64,000 nucleotides of DNA from Paulownia fortunei (GCA_019321725.1 CM033118.1:17944071-18008070), one strand, 5' to 3'. Counted from the first letter of the stretch, positions 24,290-36,009 are shown. The notes: generated by a model from the sequence alone, not told the origin. Program-made: numbers and translations.

Positions 24290-24926
24290 CATGGGGCGAT
24301 TCTTAGAGGAGAATATTCTTTTTTGATTTTTTGATTCGATAATTTAGTTAATCGATTTTTTAATAAAATATTATATAATTAAAATTTAGTAAGTAATGTT
24401 CATATCTTATTCTTTTCTTATTCACTGTCACTATTTTATAGGAGTTTCACAATTCGTTGAACCGTATCGAATCAAAATGAAAAATTCAATAAATATCAAA
24501 TAAATTATTTTTTATATTTAATATTTATTTTTAGAAAAATTAGATTCTGATTCTGAACCATACCAGATTATAACTTTTACATAGTTTACAAATAACTTTT
24601 ATTTAATGTATTCCTCGAAAGAAGTTTTTACGGGATCCTTATCCACCAAAACTTTTACTTCTAGCTTTATACTAATTTTTATTTTTAACTCGCCGTGGTG
24701 GAAAAAAACAAAAAATACAATCATAATTTTGTTATTTTATTTTGAATAATCAAATTATCGAACCAAATAACAAAAGAGGATTAAATCAACTAATTCAGTT
24801 CGATATTCAACATGGAGTTTTTTAGTGTGTCAGATTTTTGATTTACTAAAATTTTGATTCTATTAAATTCGATTTCACAGAATGAAAACTACTATTCTTT
24901 TTATGTTTTCTTATAAAATCACTTAA

Positions 24927-24969
<43 letters not shown>

Positions 24970-26990
24970 ACATCACTACTTCAACTATTTTAAATTATAT
25001 TTTCAGAAAAAAATATTCCATTTGCCCAAAAAAAATTCACTGTTACAGATTTTCCATAATGACGCATCATTTTTTATTTTTGTCAATGAAGACATTCATA
25101 ATGTTTTCTTTTTTCTTTTAATGTCTTTAGTAACTTTAAGATCCCCTAAATTGTAGAACTAAAATTGCAAATTTCTGTAACATGCTCTGCACATGGCTTT
25201 TTTCATCACATGACATAACGTCCACCTGACTTTTTCAGTTAATTTCTTGATGAAAGGGACTACAATTGCAAACAAAATTTCTTACGGGCCTAAAAGTGAT
25301 AGTGTGGCAATAAAATTACAACAGAACGAAAGCTATTGGACCAAAATAAAATTAACCTTAAATCAAAGGAGGATTTTTATATTACACAAACTTTAGGTGT
25401 CATGCCCTAAGCTCATGGGATGGGGGCGAGCTTCTGGTACAATTGGCTTCATTAAAAACTGCTTCGCACTTATCTAACTCAAGTTGAACGTTGGACATGT
25501 TTATAAATTATTTTAAATTTTCTCCCACAATCAATATGGGAGTGTCGTAGCTTTGGACACGCAACTTCACACACCCAACCTAAAGGAATGGGGGCCATAA
25601 GCAAGACTTCAACAGAATGAGCTTAGCTGGAAACTACTCCACATTTGTCTACACGTACAAATATAATTAATCCAAATTGTTATAGAAGTTGATTGTGCTC
25701 ATTTATAAATTTTTTCAATTTTTTTCCAACAATTAATGTGGGACAGCATATTAAGGGGTATTGTGTAATCTTAGGCAAATGCATTGTGTTTCCAACTATC
25801 ATATAAACCCATTGTTGTATATTAACTTATATATAATTATGTAATATTATCTTTTAAGAAATATATTTTTCAAGCAAATTGTAGTGGATTTATTTTTTTT
25901 AATTTTTTTTAAAAAAAATTATAAAACAATTTTAACGGATCTAACCCAAATTCGTGAGTTCGAGTTCAAATCTCTTCAAATTTTGGTGGGACGAATTTTA
26001 AATTTTAACAAATCCATCCCAAATCTAAAACAATATCATCCTAGAAATATGGGCAAATCCCAATTTCCTAGCTGGATTTCAGAAACCATCATGTAGATGA
26101 AGAATTCTTACCATCAACAAATGTTGGAACAGGGACAAATTGCAATTTCTTAGAAGGAACTATAATTTATGCGTGATGCATGATATCATTTATTAATGGA
26201 CAAGTGAAAGGGATTAAGCATGCATATATTCAAAATTGACAAGACAAGTATCAAGTGTGGATGTGTAGGCTGCTTCTTTTTTTGACTTTGTATTCATCAC
26301 AATCACAAGAGGAGCAGCTATTTGAACAGTAGAAGGAAAAAATGGAGGTTTATTTTACAGAGGAGCTGGTGCAACATTTTCATTACTTATTTCATTATAA
26401 TTTATTTATTAATTAATTATCTTAAAAATGAGCTATGTCAAAAGAATATTTCGAGAATCCTTCGAAACAATTTACACTTTTAATTGTATTGATACATATA
26501 TGTATAGTGAAATGCTCTTCTTATACGTAGACATCGTATAATTTTATATTCTCACTTATTATACCTTATTCTTAACAATTAAAACTAGACTTGTGCTACT
26601 CTTGAATATATATAGCTTTCTCATTGAGAATATCAACACCAACACAATATTTATAGATTTCAACTTAAAACTCAACTGATTCACAGGATCCAGCTTGTAA
26701 GGCACACCATCAATATTCACATAACTAGATTCAAGCAAGACGGTGTGATCTTTTATTTCAATTTGGTATTTTTTATAAATTCATATCAATTTCTTTAAAT
26801 ATATATTTGGCGTGCAACATGAAATAAAAGTAGAAGATCCGAAGTCCAAGAAACAACCCACAACAAGTACGAATTATCTGATTTTATTTCCAGCTCCCAC
26901 AGCAGTGGAATGCTTATTGATTTATACATAACAATACGAAATGCTATATATGAAAACAAACAGGAGTATAAGCTAGGGAATGCTATGCAT
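24290..26990. repeat. Spacer block S1, 3' of bHLH copy B
   Basis: Noncoding block repeated at 33988-34555 (S2), 36010-37490 (S3), 47340-49570 (S4) and 49590-51060 (S5). The best-kept core is about 26090-26340 (starting GTAGATGAAGAATTCTTACC). The block also contains a shared element around 25380-25830 with two inverted-looking submodules and a (TA)n tract at 24936-24966. It directly precedes exon 3 of copy B. Confidence 0.8.
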
Positions 26991-27001
26991 GAAAACAAGG
27001 T

Positions 27002-28396
27002 TTAGGAAATCAACTCCTGTATCCTGTCACCTATTCTTGAAGTATCCACACCAAGCCTGGAAACTTTCACCTGCCATAAAATGAAGCAGATTTAGCATTT
27101 TACTAGAATCCAGAAAACATTCTTAACAACCTAAATTAAGCTGTATAAACTCTCTATGATGTCAAAAATTTTCCCCCTAGCTTGACAGTCACAACTACAA
27201 ATATATTTGTAAATTTTGTTTTGAATACAAGATTTTGCCAAATTCCACGACCTTTTAGTGCGTGGAACAACACTCAAATTCCAAACTTTTTTTCTAAGTT
27301 TGTGCAGCAAAGTTATGTGGCTACGAAAGATAAAATCGTGCTTCAAATTGCTTGCTGATAATCACCTGAGCATGGAGAGTGTGGAAAATCTTGTCACCAA
27401 TAGTGGAAAGGCTAACAGTGACCACTTGAGCTCCTTCTTCTTCAAGTATGCTAATGACTTGATGCAGCATGAAGTTTTTCCGGAGTCCACTAATCAAAAC
27501 CACCTCCAAACTCGAATTTAAGTCTCTTATTTCCAGAATTGGCAAGTTTGATCCACTCATAGTTACAGCATTGTTGGTAACATCAATCATTGAATCGGTA
27601 TTTATCAGTAATTGTGTCTTCCTTCTCCTCAATTCTTCAATTCTTTCTCTTAAAAGCTTGATGTAACCAGCTGCCTGTTCCAGCTGATCTTGCTCTGACA
27701 AGAACTCCTGCATGTGTGTAGAATAACTTGTATGCTCCGTAATTGTGTTGTGAATATAATATATCATTCATTTCAAGTTATGACTATCCACCAATTAAAT
27801 AGATTCAGGAAGGTGAAACATTAAATATACTTTCATTTCATTTCATGTCTATACCACATGAAATTGAAGAAGTTAAGATGCAACTAAGAACATTCACAAT
27901 GAGGGACATACGATAATGACTGCATATGTATATGTGCAAAAAATTAAAGTTGCAAAAATTAAAGTTATCACTTATCATCTTTATAGTAATTGTTTATAAA
28001 TCTCGATCATTGTTATTTTAAATAGTGTTTGTCATTATAGAAAAATGTCCTCCAAGATTGTGTGTTGGAAGTTTGGTGGTCCAAATTTAAGACATAAATG
28101 CATGTTTCTTTCCACCAAACCTTCTTAAAAATGGACATACTATTTCTAACTCCATTTTTCTCTCTCATTGCATCACAAACAAACTTGTGTATCTCATCCG
28201 TAAAACGAACACTATCGTACATCATAAACTCGTTTCCCACATCACAAAAACACACGCGTACCTTTGCTGGTTTGAAATGGTCGGCAGGGATGAGGGAAAC
28301 CAGCTTGAAGCAAAGTTCCTTCATCTCAATCCTTCGGTTTTTTTCGATGGCCTGTCTCTCAAGTTTATTCCCTAAACTAGTCTCACCCCTCTTCAT
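27002..28396 (-). CDS. bHLH162/bHLH36-like transcription factor, copy B (complete)
   Basis: Predicted nuclear bHLH regulator of 181 residues in three exons: 28396-28262 (45 codons), 27707-27366 (114 codons) and 27070-27002 (22 codons plus TAA). Every junction is in phase 0 with GT donors and AG acceptors. Exon 1 gives the basic region and helix 1 (KLERQAIEKNRRIEMKEL). Exon 2 starts with helix 2 (EFLSEQDQLEQAAGYIKLLR), then a linker, then an ACT-like region (SSLEVVLISGL ... VVTVSLSTIGDKIFHTLHAQ). Exon 3 ends TSRIGDRIQELIS. In the basic region Glu9 and Arg12/Arg13 are kept, but the position-5 His is Arg. The ATG at 28396 is conserved in copies A and D; an upstream GTG is not needed. It is the most diverged of the intact copies in exon 1. 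The family group is recognised from the IEKNRR motif and short length. Confidence 0.88.
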
Positions 28397-28510
28397 GATC
28401 ACCTAAACCAAATTACAGATTTGTATTTCACAACAATGGAAAACCCTCCAAGCTTCGGAAAAAAAATGAAGACTAAAAAATAAGAATTAGCTGCTCATGA
28501 GTGGCTTGAC

Positions 28511-28520
28511 TTATAATACT
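28511..28520 (-). promoter_or_regulatory. TATA-like position upstream of bHLH copy B
   Basis: AGTATTATAA aligns with the TATA boxes of copies A and D but is altered. A second candidate, CTATATAGG, lies about 15-20 bases further upstream at 28523-28531. Copy B may thus use a different TATA element. Confidence 0.4.
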
Positions 28521-28539
28521 CTCCTATATAGAGAAAACT

Positions 28540-29010
28540 AATCATGAAAACGTGACTTCAAGAAAGGACAAAGAAGTTACAATAGGAATTCGTCAAACAT
28601 GAACAGGACCAGTAATGATTGTTCTTCATGTGACCAGTTTTGGTCGACATGAATTATTTATGAATCAATTAATTAAGATTAATTATAATAAATTTAAATA
28701 TGAATATTATCAGTTTTAAAGCTATAATTAGCATAGCTTTATTAATATATAATTTTTAAAAAATTAATTTTTTAGTATATTTCATATTCTAATTTCATAA
28801 GGAAAAAATAATTTATCGTACAAAGTAACTGCATTATCCCTTTATATAAACATTTCTTTTCCTTCGTGTATGTATAATTTACGTGATGCAATATTTGAGT
28901 AATTGTAATATTGATTATTTCTCGTACACTTGATTTTTGATTGAGCGATTTATGACTTGATCTTTAGAGGGGTTATGCTAGGGAAACCCAGCGTCCCTCC
29001 CAACTTTTTG
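28540..29010. other. Upstream region of copy B, no gene seen
   Basis: The first part (to about 28600) is homologous to the regions upstream of copies A, D and E (the phrase AAAACGTGACTTCAAGAAAG also occurs at 51957-51976). Beyond that the sequence is AT-rich and unique. Confidence 0.5.
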
Positions 29011-29019
29011 ATATTTTGT

Positions 29020-29830
29020 AAATTATAGGTAAAATAAAAAATTTATGAAATCAAATTTATGAAGCTCTGAATCATAGTGTAAATCATTCAAAATAAGTAA
29101 ATTTATTTGATGTTTAATTTTTATTCGCATCAAATTGGTGTCGAGTTGAGGCATGAGGAAAAAAATGAAAGTTTCATTGGCTATGGAATCACAGGCATAG
29201 TTTGAGTCCTCGGTAATAGCAATCTTTGTTGAAATATGCATAGCAACTTCTACGAGAAACAAAGGAGAATATTCGGTCCATGAACACAAACCATGGATGT
29301 GGATCTACCATACCGTTGATCCGTATAACAAATAGCTTCTCTTCCAGCCTGATTGGCGATTATACTGCCTGGACTTCAAAAAATTCTTCAAATCAGATTT
29401 GATTCTTGTTTCAAATTCGAGCCCATGATGATCATCTCCATGGTTGTTGGGATTTGATGGCAAGGGTCCGCAGCTATAATAGGAGATCCTTCAGTTTCAT
29501 ACCTCTCTTGGAAAACTTCAGCCCTGTGGAAGAATATATCCATTGCAAAGAATAGAAAGAAGGAAATATTTATAAGCACATTGGCATCTTTAGTACCCTG
29601 CACATCTGCAGACACATATGATGAGAAGATCAGAAATGCATAGACACTTTCAAGAGGTAATTGATGATATGGAAATTGACGATGCTGTGCAGACAACAGT
29701 TTTGAAATTGAAGGAGGGATTCGAAGGACAAATTGACATCTTCAATACCCTACATATGGTGTTAGCTCTCATCAATTTCATCGTCATCCTCTTCTTAGAA
29801 CAATGATGAACGTGTATTCATTAGTCGGTG
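29020..29830. other. Unrecognised segment with moderate coding character
   Basis: Base composition is less AT-biased than the flanks. Both strands show open stretches: a 102-codon minus frame at 29388-29696 with a hydrophobic segment (VLINISFFLFFAMDIFF), and plus-strand frames such as 29618-29806 (VIDDMEIDDAVQTTVLKLKEG). A broken plus-strand reading at 29240-29400 includes EHKPWMWIYH and FQPDWRLYCLDFKKFFK. I do not recognise a family. It may be a decayed host gene fragment or part of a mobile element. Confidence 0.3.
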
Positions 29831-29869
29831 GCATATCACTCCTTATTTTATAAATCTTCTTTCAAACTT

Positions 29870-29974
29870 GAGTTGGATCCCGAAATGAAAACAAACAAAA
29901 ATTCATCAAACTAAAAGAAAAAAATGAATATTAGACAACTAAATAATAATAATAAAAATAAATATAAAACATTG
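29870..29974 (-). mobile_element. Inverted scrap of an Athila-like post-ORF region
   Basis: On the minus strand it reads GGAGACAACCCAATGTTTT, matching the GGGAGGCAACCCAA motif that follows the coding region at 57955-57975 and 33955-33970. It abuts an LTR in the opposite orientation, so the junction near 29975 is rearranged. Confidence 0.4.
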
Positions 29975-32545
29975 GGTTGTCTCCTCTCTGATTTTTAAGA
30001 TTCCAAGAGCCTCTAAATCATTTTTTTTTTTTGAGAAGAGAGCAGATAAGAGAAAACAAGCCAAGAAAGAAGAATGAAGAAGAGATGAAGAAGAGAAAAT
30101 AAATCTTCCATGATTTGAGAACAAGACATCTACAATATAAGAAATTCATCATTTTTTAAGTTCTATTTTTTATTTCCCTTTTTCTCCCTTTGATTATGTT
30201 GTGTATGAATATTATTAATTTTTCTTTCATTTTCACCATAAACTAATTTCTTTTTATAGGGTTGTGATGTAATCTAATTAATATATTTTGAATATTTTTA
30301 TCAATTCAATTCTTGATTTTTTTTTTCAAGTTGAGTTTCTACATAGTTCTTAATGCTTTCAATTCCTTGGCCACTAATTGAATGATTTGCTAATTATATT
30401 GACCCAAAAGGTGATATATATGTCTAGTTGTATGTATACAAAATCATAAATTGTATGTGAGATAGGAATATACTTGCATGGTTTGTGTAGTTTTGTTGGA
30501 GATCCATATAACCTAATGAATTGTTGATTGTTGTAATTCATATAGGAATATAGTGGGTGTTGTGGAACTTAGTGAACGCAAGTGTATGTTGTCGTTAATA
30601 AGTAATAAAATGATAAGTAGAGTATCGTTCCCACGAGAATTATTGAATTATTAGATATCGAAATTTTGTTAACTTTAATTTTATTTGAATAAATGAAAGG
30701 GAGTGTTTATGATTACAGACTAAATCTAACCAAGCTAACTAATAATCAAAATCAACTAATGATGAAATTAAAAAACTTAAAAGCCTAGGGTTATGATTTT
30801 ACCATAATTAATTCGAATTGAATAATTTATCTAATTAATCTCAATTTATTTCTCAAGTGATAATCAAGAATATCTAATTTATCTACTAGCCTCTCCTAGG
30901 TCTAACAAAAGTATCATCAATTGCTAACTACTATATTTTTATGCGAATTACAATAATCAACAATTTTTTAGGTTCATAATGATAATCAACTATGTAAGCA
31001 TATTCTCATCTCACATGCAATTTATGATTTTCTACACATAGAACTAGACACAAATATCAGCTCATGGGTCAATATGATTAGCAAATTATTTAATTAGTGA
31101 CCAAGTAATTGAAAGCATTAAAAACAATGTAAAAAACTCAACTTGAAAATTAAATCAAGAATTAAATTGATATCAATATTCAAACATTATAATTACATTA
31201 CATCACAACCCTAGAAAAAGAAATTAGTTCATAATTAACAATATCCATGAAAAAATTAATGAGAGAAAGAGAAAAATGAAATTAAACTTAGAAGTAGGAT
31301 GAATTACTTCCCCTTGTAGATATCTTATTCTCAACTCTTGGAAGAAATTTCTCATCTTCATTTTCTCTTCTTCTCTTCTTTCTTGGCTTGTTTTTTTCTT
31401 CTCTCCTCCCCTCTCTATCTGATTTCTCCTCTTGGAGGCTTTTGAAATCCTTAAAATTGGATGTGAGATGCTCTAAAGAGGGCAAAATCTCATTTTAACC
31501 CTACTTTTCTGTTTTACAGCACTTATGGGCTGACTGGTGGTGCCTAGGCACTACACATTCTATTTTTAGTGCCTAAGCGCCTGCTTTGATGCCTAGGCGC
31601 CGTTGCTACAATTTTTCTCCTCCACTTCAGTGGTTTTGACAGTATTCAATATTTTTAGCTAGTTTTTGACCTCCTTTTAGGATGAATTTGCTTTTAGTAT
31701 TCTCTAATGAATTGTATCCATATGTCTTAGCATTCTATATCCACTTGAATCAACTCAATATAAAATATGTAGAAAGCGTTATGCCTACAATACCAAGATA
31801 TGTCATACTAGAAAGGTTCAGTCAAGTATAGACTTTTGAACTCGGTTTTTCTCATGTAAATTGAAGGAACTAAATTTTGTGGTAAACATAAAAGTTGTAG
31901 ATATATTTCTTAGATTTCTAATGATTTAAGAATCAAGTCAAAATAATATTGGAGCAAAGAATTATGATTGAAATACAAACACTGCCCTTAATAGTACCAT
32001 AAAGAGGATTTTTCAAAATTTTAACCAAGTTTTATGTTTCTTTCCATTTTCTTCTTCTATTACCATTACCTACAAAATTTCAAACTAAATGCATAAAAAG
32101 TAATGTAAATACTTGAAAATAAATCAAATGTTAATAAAAAAACATATGAATTATTGGTATAAAACCAACTCAACAGTGAATTAGCAATTGATGATATTTT
32201 CATTAAACCTCAAGAGAGGCTAGTGGATAATTTAAGAATTCTCGACTATTATTTGGGAAATAAATTGAGATTGATGAGATAAATTATTTAATTTGAATTA
32301 ATTATGATTAAATCATAATCCTAGGTCTTTAAATTATTGAATTGCATATTTAATTACTTTTTATTATTAGTTTAGTTTAATTAGATTTAGTTAATAATCA
32401 CCAACACCCACTTTGCACATATTCAAATAAAATTAGAGTTAACATAATTTTGGTACCTAATAATTCAACAGTCCTTGTGGGACGATAGTTATTCATCACT
32501 TTATTTGTTGTTAACAATAACGTGTACTTGCATTCACATAATTTC
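29975..32545 (+). mobile_element. 5' LTR (copy b) of a gag-like element, split by a nested LTR
   Basis: The two parts, 29975-30557 and 32176-32545, join to give the same order as 20120-21074. The break falls inside the 'atagtgggttaacaa' phrase that is continuous at 20696-20710 and 61169-61183. The LTR ends in the AACGTGTACTTGCATTCAC motif at about 32520-32538. The gag-like open frames at 32787 onward follow downstream in the same orientation, so this is the 5' LTR of that element. Its own 5' part is missing. Confidence 0.75.
30558..32175 (-). mobile_element. Solo LTR (copy c) nested in copy b, opposite orientation
   Basis: On the plus strand it begins TGTTGTGGAACTTAGTGAAC and ends AACTCAACA (1618 bases, TG...CA ends with 5-base terminal inverted repeats TGTTG/CAACA). 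The flanks GTGGG (30553-30557) and GTGAA (32176-32180) look like a mutated 5-bp target duplication. The whole length is the reverse complement of copy a (19392-21074). It carries CCTAGG-centred motifs at 31540-31605 and a polypyrimidine tract at 31365-31430. The short open frames inside are not genes. Confidence 0.8.
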
Positions 32546-32786
32546 TTATCTTTTTCTTCTTATGTTTATTTTTCTTTTATTGTTTAAGTGTGTCTTGTTT
32601 ATCATCGCAGACATTTTCTTATATGTGTGAGATGAACAAAAAGTGGTAAACGATATGGCATATAATGCATACTATTGGCCTACTGAATATGACATGACAA
32701 ATTAAGCTTCAACTCAGATTTTTAGAATGAATCAAGTAGTTGTCATTAATGCGTTGACTGCTTAAGTAAGAATCCTTTCTAAACAG

Positions 32787-33885
32787 ATGGAGAATATTTT
32801 TGCAGCAAATGCTAATCGTTCACCATTCAAGGTACATGAGTCATACGGTGGTTTTCATACAAGAACACAATACCAAGAGAGCAACCGATTTGCATCACCA
32901 TACGTCGAGCATGTTGAATATGAGTGGAATTACAACCAGTTGCAAATTTATTCTTTCTCCAACACTTATCAGGGATGGCCAAATCATTATAATGATTCAT
33001 GGAAAAATGAGGAGAATATGATGTGGCATGCACCTAGCTACTCACCATTAGAGAAGAAGCTAAGCCTTGAAGAAATATTAGCTCAATTCCTAAGAACTAC
33101 CGACCAAATTCTGTTGCGAACTGAGCCTAGTATTCCATCACAAGAGAATAAGTTTAGTATTGAAGAAGCAATGACTCAATTAGCAAATACTCAGAACTTA
33201 TTCATGTTGGAAGCTAAAATTGATGTCCAAAATCCACCATCATAATTTTAAAACTCGGAGATCCAAATCAATGAGATGGGTACATATTTCCAACAAGACA
33301 ATAAAATAATTTGCCTAACATGTGTGAGGAAATGGAGTGGGGGAAGAATATTTTGATGTTATTTTGAGAAGCAGTGAAGAGTTTGAAACTTTCTTGTAGG
33401 TTGAAAAAATGTTCAATGGTGAACAAGATATATCAACACAAATACCTCTAATAGAAAATGGAGAAGACCAAGAAAATATTCAATCAAGCCCGTCTCAAGA
33501 GCTATCATTGGGAGTTTCTTATCCTCATCTTCTACAAAATAACAAGCATATATCAAATGTTGTGGAGGATAATATAGGCATCTCATCGCACAAGCATGAA
33601 TTAGAGGAGCACGAATTGGTAGATTACTCATTAAAGCATTCTATGGTAGAAAATGAAGGTGTATTTGAGGATATTGACAAATCTATTATCCATATAGATT
33701 TTATCAACCCTAATATTGAAAAGGATAGAGACATCTCTTTCACACAAAGAGAACTACTTTTGGTCATTGGACATGCACTCATCAATGTAAAAACGGCACT
33801 TGATCCCATGTCGGATTATGCTCACTATGCTCATTTTTTTGGGATCACCTACACTTCTGGAGCATACGAAGGCATGACATGAGAA
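32787..33885 (+). pseudogene. Gag-like reading frames of a non-autonomous LTR retroelement
   Basis: Two open frames in different phases, 32787-33245 (152 codons) and 33409-33882 (157 codons), are separated by a decayed link. The first has a YSFSNTYQGWPNH motif that parallels the NPYSNTYNSGWHNHPNFSW motif at 56526-56578 in the Athila-like gag, followed by helical acidic repeats (EEILAQFLRTTDQILLR). The second is acidic and ends FFGITYTSGAYEGMT. No protease, reverse transcriptase or integrase follows. Instead the sequence runs into TTTTTTGGGAGGCAATCC, shared with 57947-57967. This fits a gag-only (TR-GAG or LARD-like) relative mobilised by an Athila-type element. Confidence 0.6.
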
Positions 33886-33987
33886 ATGCTTATTTTTGGA
33901 CCCCGGTTGAGCAAAGAAGAAGTCCGGCTGAATACTATAAATTAAGCATTTTTTGGGAGGCAATCCAAATATTTTACATTTTTTTTT
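33886..33987 (+). mobile_element. Post-ORF region of the non-autonomous element
   Basis: Contains AAATTAAGCATTTTTTGGG and the GGGAGGCAATCC motif, then a run of T that joins spacer block S2 at about 33988. No 3' LTR is found, so the element is truncated here. Confidence 0.6.
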
Positions 33988-34555
33988 TTTTTTATGTAGA
34001 TGAAAGGATTCTTACCTTCAACAAATGTTGGAGCAGGGACAAATTGCAATTTCTTAGAAGGAACTATAATTTATGCGTGATGCATGATATCATTTATTAT
34101 TGGACAATTGCAAGGGTTTAAGCATGCATATAGACAAAGTTGACAAGTATCAAATGTGGATGTGAAGGCTGCTTCTTTCTGGACTTTGTATCATCACAAT
34201 CACAAGAGCAGCAGCCCTTTGAACAGTAGAAGGAAAAAAAACTAAAGGACAAAATGGGGTCTCTGTCCTCAATAAATGGAGATTTAAATTTTCATTACTT
34301 ATTTCATTATATTTTATTTATTACTTAATTATCTTAAAAATTAGCTATGTCAAAAGAATATTTTGTAGAATCAAAATTTTCAAGAATTCTTCAAAATAAT
34401 TTACATTTTTAATAGTATTGATACAGATATATATAGTGAAATGCTCTCCTTATCCGTGGACATCGTGCCATTTTATATTCTCACTTATTATGCCTTATTC
34501 TGAACAATTAAAACTAGACTTGTGCAGTTGTACTATATATGAAAACATGCAAGCT
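33988..34555. repeat. Spacer block S2, 3' of bHLH copy C
   Basis: Begins abruptly at GTAGATGAAAGGATTCTTAC, equivalent to 26092 in S1. Everything to the left of that point in S1 is missing here and is replaced by the retroelement. The core at 34030-34240 is very similar to the other spacers. Confidence 0.8.
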
Positions 34556-34966
34556 ATAGGAAATCAACTCCTGTATCCTCTCACACATTCTTGAAGTATC
34601 CACATCAACCCTGGAAACTTTTACCTGACATGAAATGAAGCATATTTAGCGTTTTACAAGAATCCAAATAACATTCTTAACATCCTAAATTAATCTGCAT
34701 AAACTCTCTATTAATCTGCATTTCCACGACCTTTTAGCGCCTGGAATAACACTCAAATCCCGAATATTTTTTTCCATGTTTGTGCAGAAAGTTATGTGGC
34801 TACGAAACATAAAATCATGATTCAAATTGTTTATTGATTATTGCCTGAGCAGTATTGTTGGCAAAATTACTTGTGTCGTCCTTTTCTTCAAGTCTTCTAC
34901 TCTTTCTCTTAAAAGCTTGATGTAACCAGCTGCCTGTTCCAGCTGATCTTGCTGTGACAAGAATTC
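34556..34966 (-). pseudogene. bHLH copy C, truncated pseudogene
   Basis: Exon 3 (from 34624) is present, but its stop codon is changed from TAA to TAT, so the frame reads on. Exon 2 (34966-34845) is cut to 122 bases from the usual 342. It retains helix 2 (EFLSQQDQLEQAAGYIKLLR) and then jumps from about the KKR-TTQ position to the last codons, losing nearly all of the ACT-like region and shifting frame. The exon 2 donor is GC instead of GT. Exon 1 is absent, because the homology with copy B stops at 35602, inside intron 1, where an LTR fragment begins. It cannot encode a bHLH protein. Confidence 0.88.
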
Positions 34967-35040
34967 CTGCATGTGTTGGAATAACAAGATAGACTGCAGG
35001 AGTTAAGTACAAAAATCATCTCGTGTTTGCATTAAATCTG

Positions 35041-35602
35041 ACGCAGAGCAACGCCAAACCACTTAGGTTTCCGACCTTATATACTATCTCAACTTAATAT
35101 GAACAAATTAAGTTATGTAACCTTCATAGTTATGTATCAAAATTCTTTATATTGTATGCTCGATAATTTTGTTGTGAATATAATATATCAGTCATTTCAA
35201 GTTATGACTATCCACCAAATTAAATAGATTCAGGAAGGTGAAACATTAAATACACTTTCATTTCATTTCATGTCTATACCACATGAAATTGAAGTAGTTA
35301 AGATGCAACTAAGGACATTCACAATGAGGGACATACGATAATGACTGCATATGTATTTGAAAATTAAAAAGTTGCAAAAATTAAAGTTATCACTTATTAT
35401 TTATATAGTAATTGCTTATAAAATCCCGATCATTGTTATTTTAAATAGTGTTTGTTATAGAAAAATTTCCTCCAAGATTGTGTGTTGGAAGTTTGGTGGT
35501 CCAAATTTAAGACATAAATGCATGTTTCTTTCCGCCAAAACTTTCTTAAAAAATGGACATATTATTTCTAACTCCATTTTTCTATCTCATTGCATCACAG
35601 AC
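35041..35602. other. Intron 1 remnant of bHLH copy C
   Basis: Matches 27750-28175 of copy B, including the phrase 'gattgtgtgttggaagtttg' found in both. It stops exactly where the LTR fragment starts. The small open frame at 35351-35641 crosses this junction and is not a gene. Confidence 0.7.
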
Positions 35603-35980
35603 TGTTGCGAAATTTGTGAACGCAAGTACACGTTATCATAGACAAGTAATAAAGTGGATGAATGAAGTATCATTCCCTCGAGAACTGTGAATTATTAAAT
35701 ATCGAAATTGGGTTAACTTTAATTTTATTTGAACAATCCTAATGAAGTGGTGATTAATGCTAATACTAAAATAAACTATCACTAAACTAATATGTAAAAT
35801 CAAATAAGGATGAAATTCAATGAATTTAAGACCTAAAGTTATGATTTCATCAGAATTAGTCCAAATTGAATATTTAATCGCATCAATCTCAATTTATTTT
35901 TCTAGTTGATGGTCGAGATTCCCTCAATTATTCAATAACCTTTCTCAAGATCTAATGAAAATTTTACCAATTGTTAACCC
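35603..35980 (-). mobile_element. LTR fragment (copy d) inserted in bHLH copy C
   Basis: On the plus strand it begins TGTTGCGAAATTTGTGAACG, equivalent to the start of 30558. It follows that LTR as far as the 'accaattgttaaccc' region and then breaks off at a (TA)n tract (35980-36012). Only about 380 of roughly 1650 bases remain. Confidence 0.75.

Positions 35981-36009
<29 letters not shown>

Noticed and set aside
31288..31485. Lysine/glutamate-rich minus open frame
   Set aside because: It is the purine-rich tract of the nested LTR read as protein; the other LTR copies do not keep the frame.
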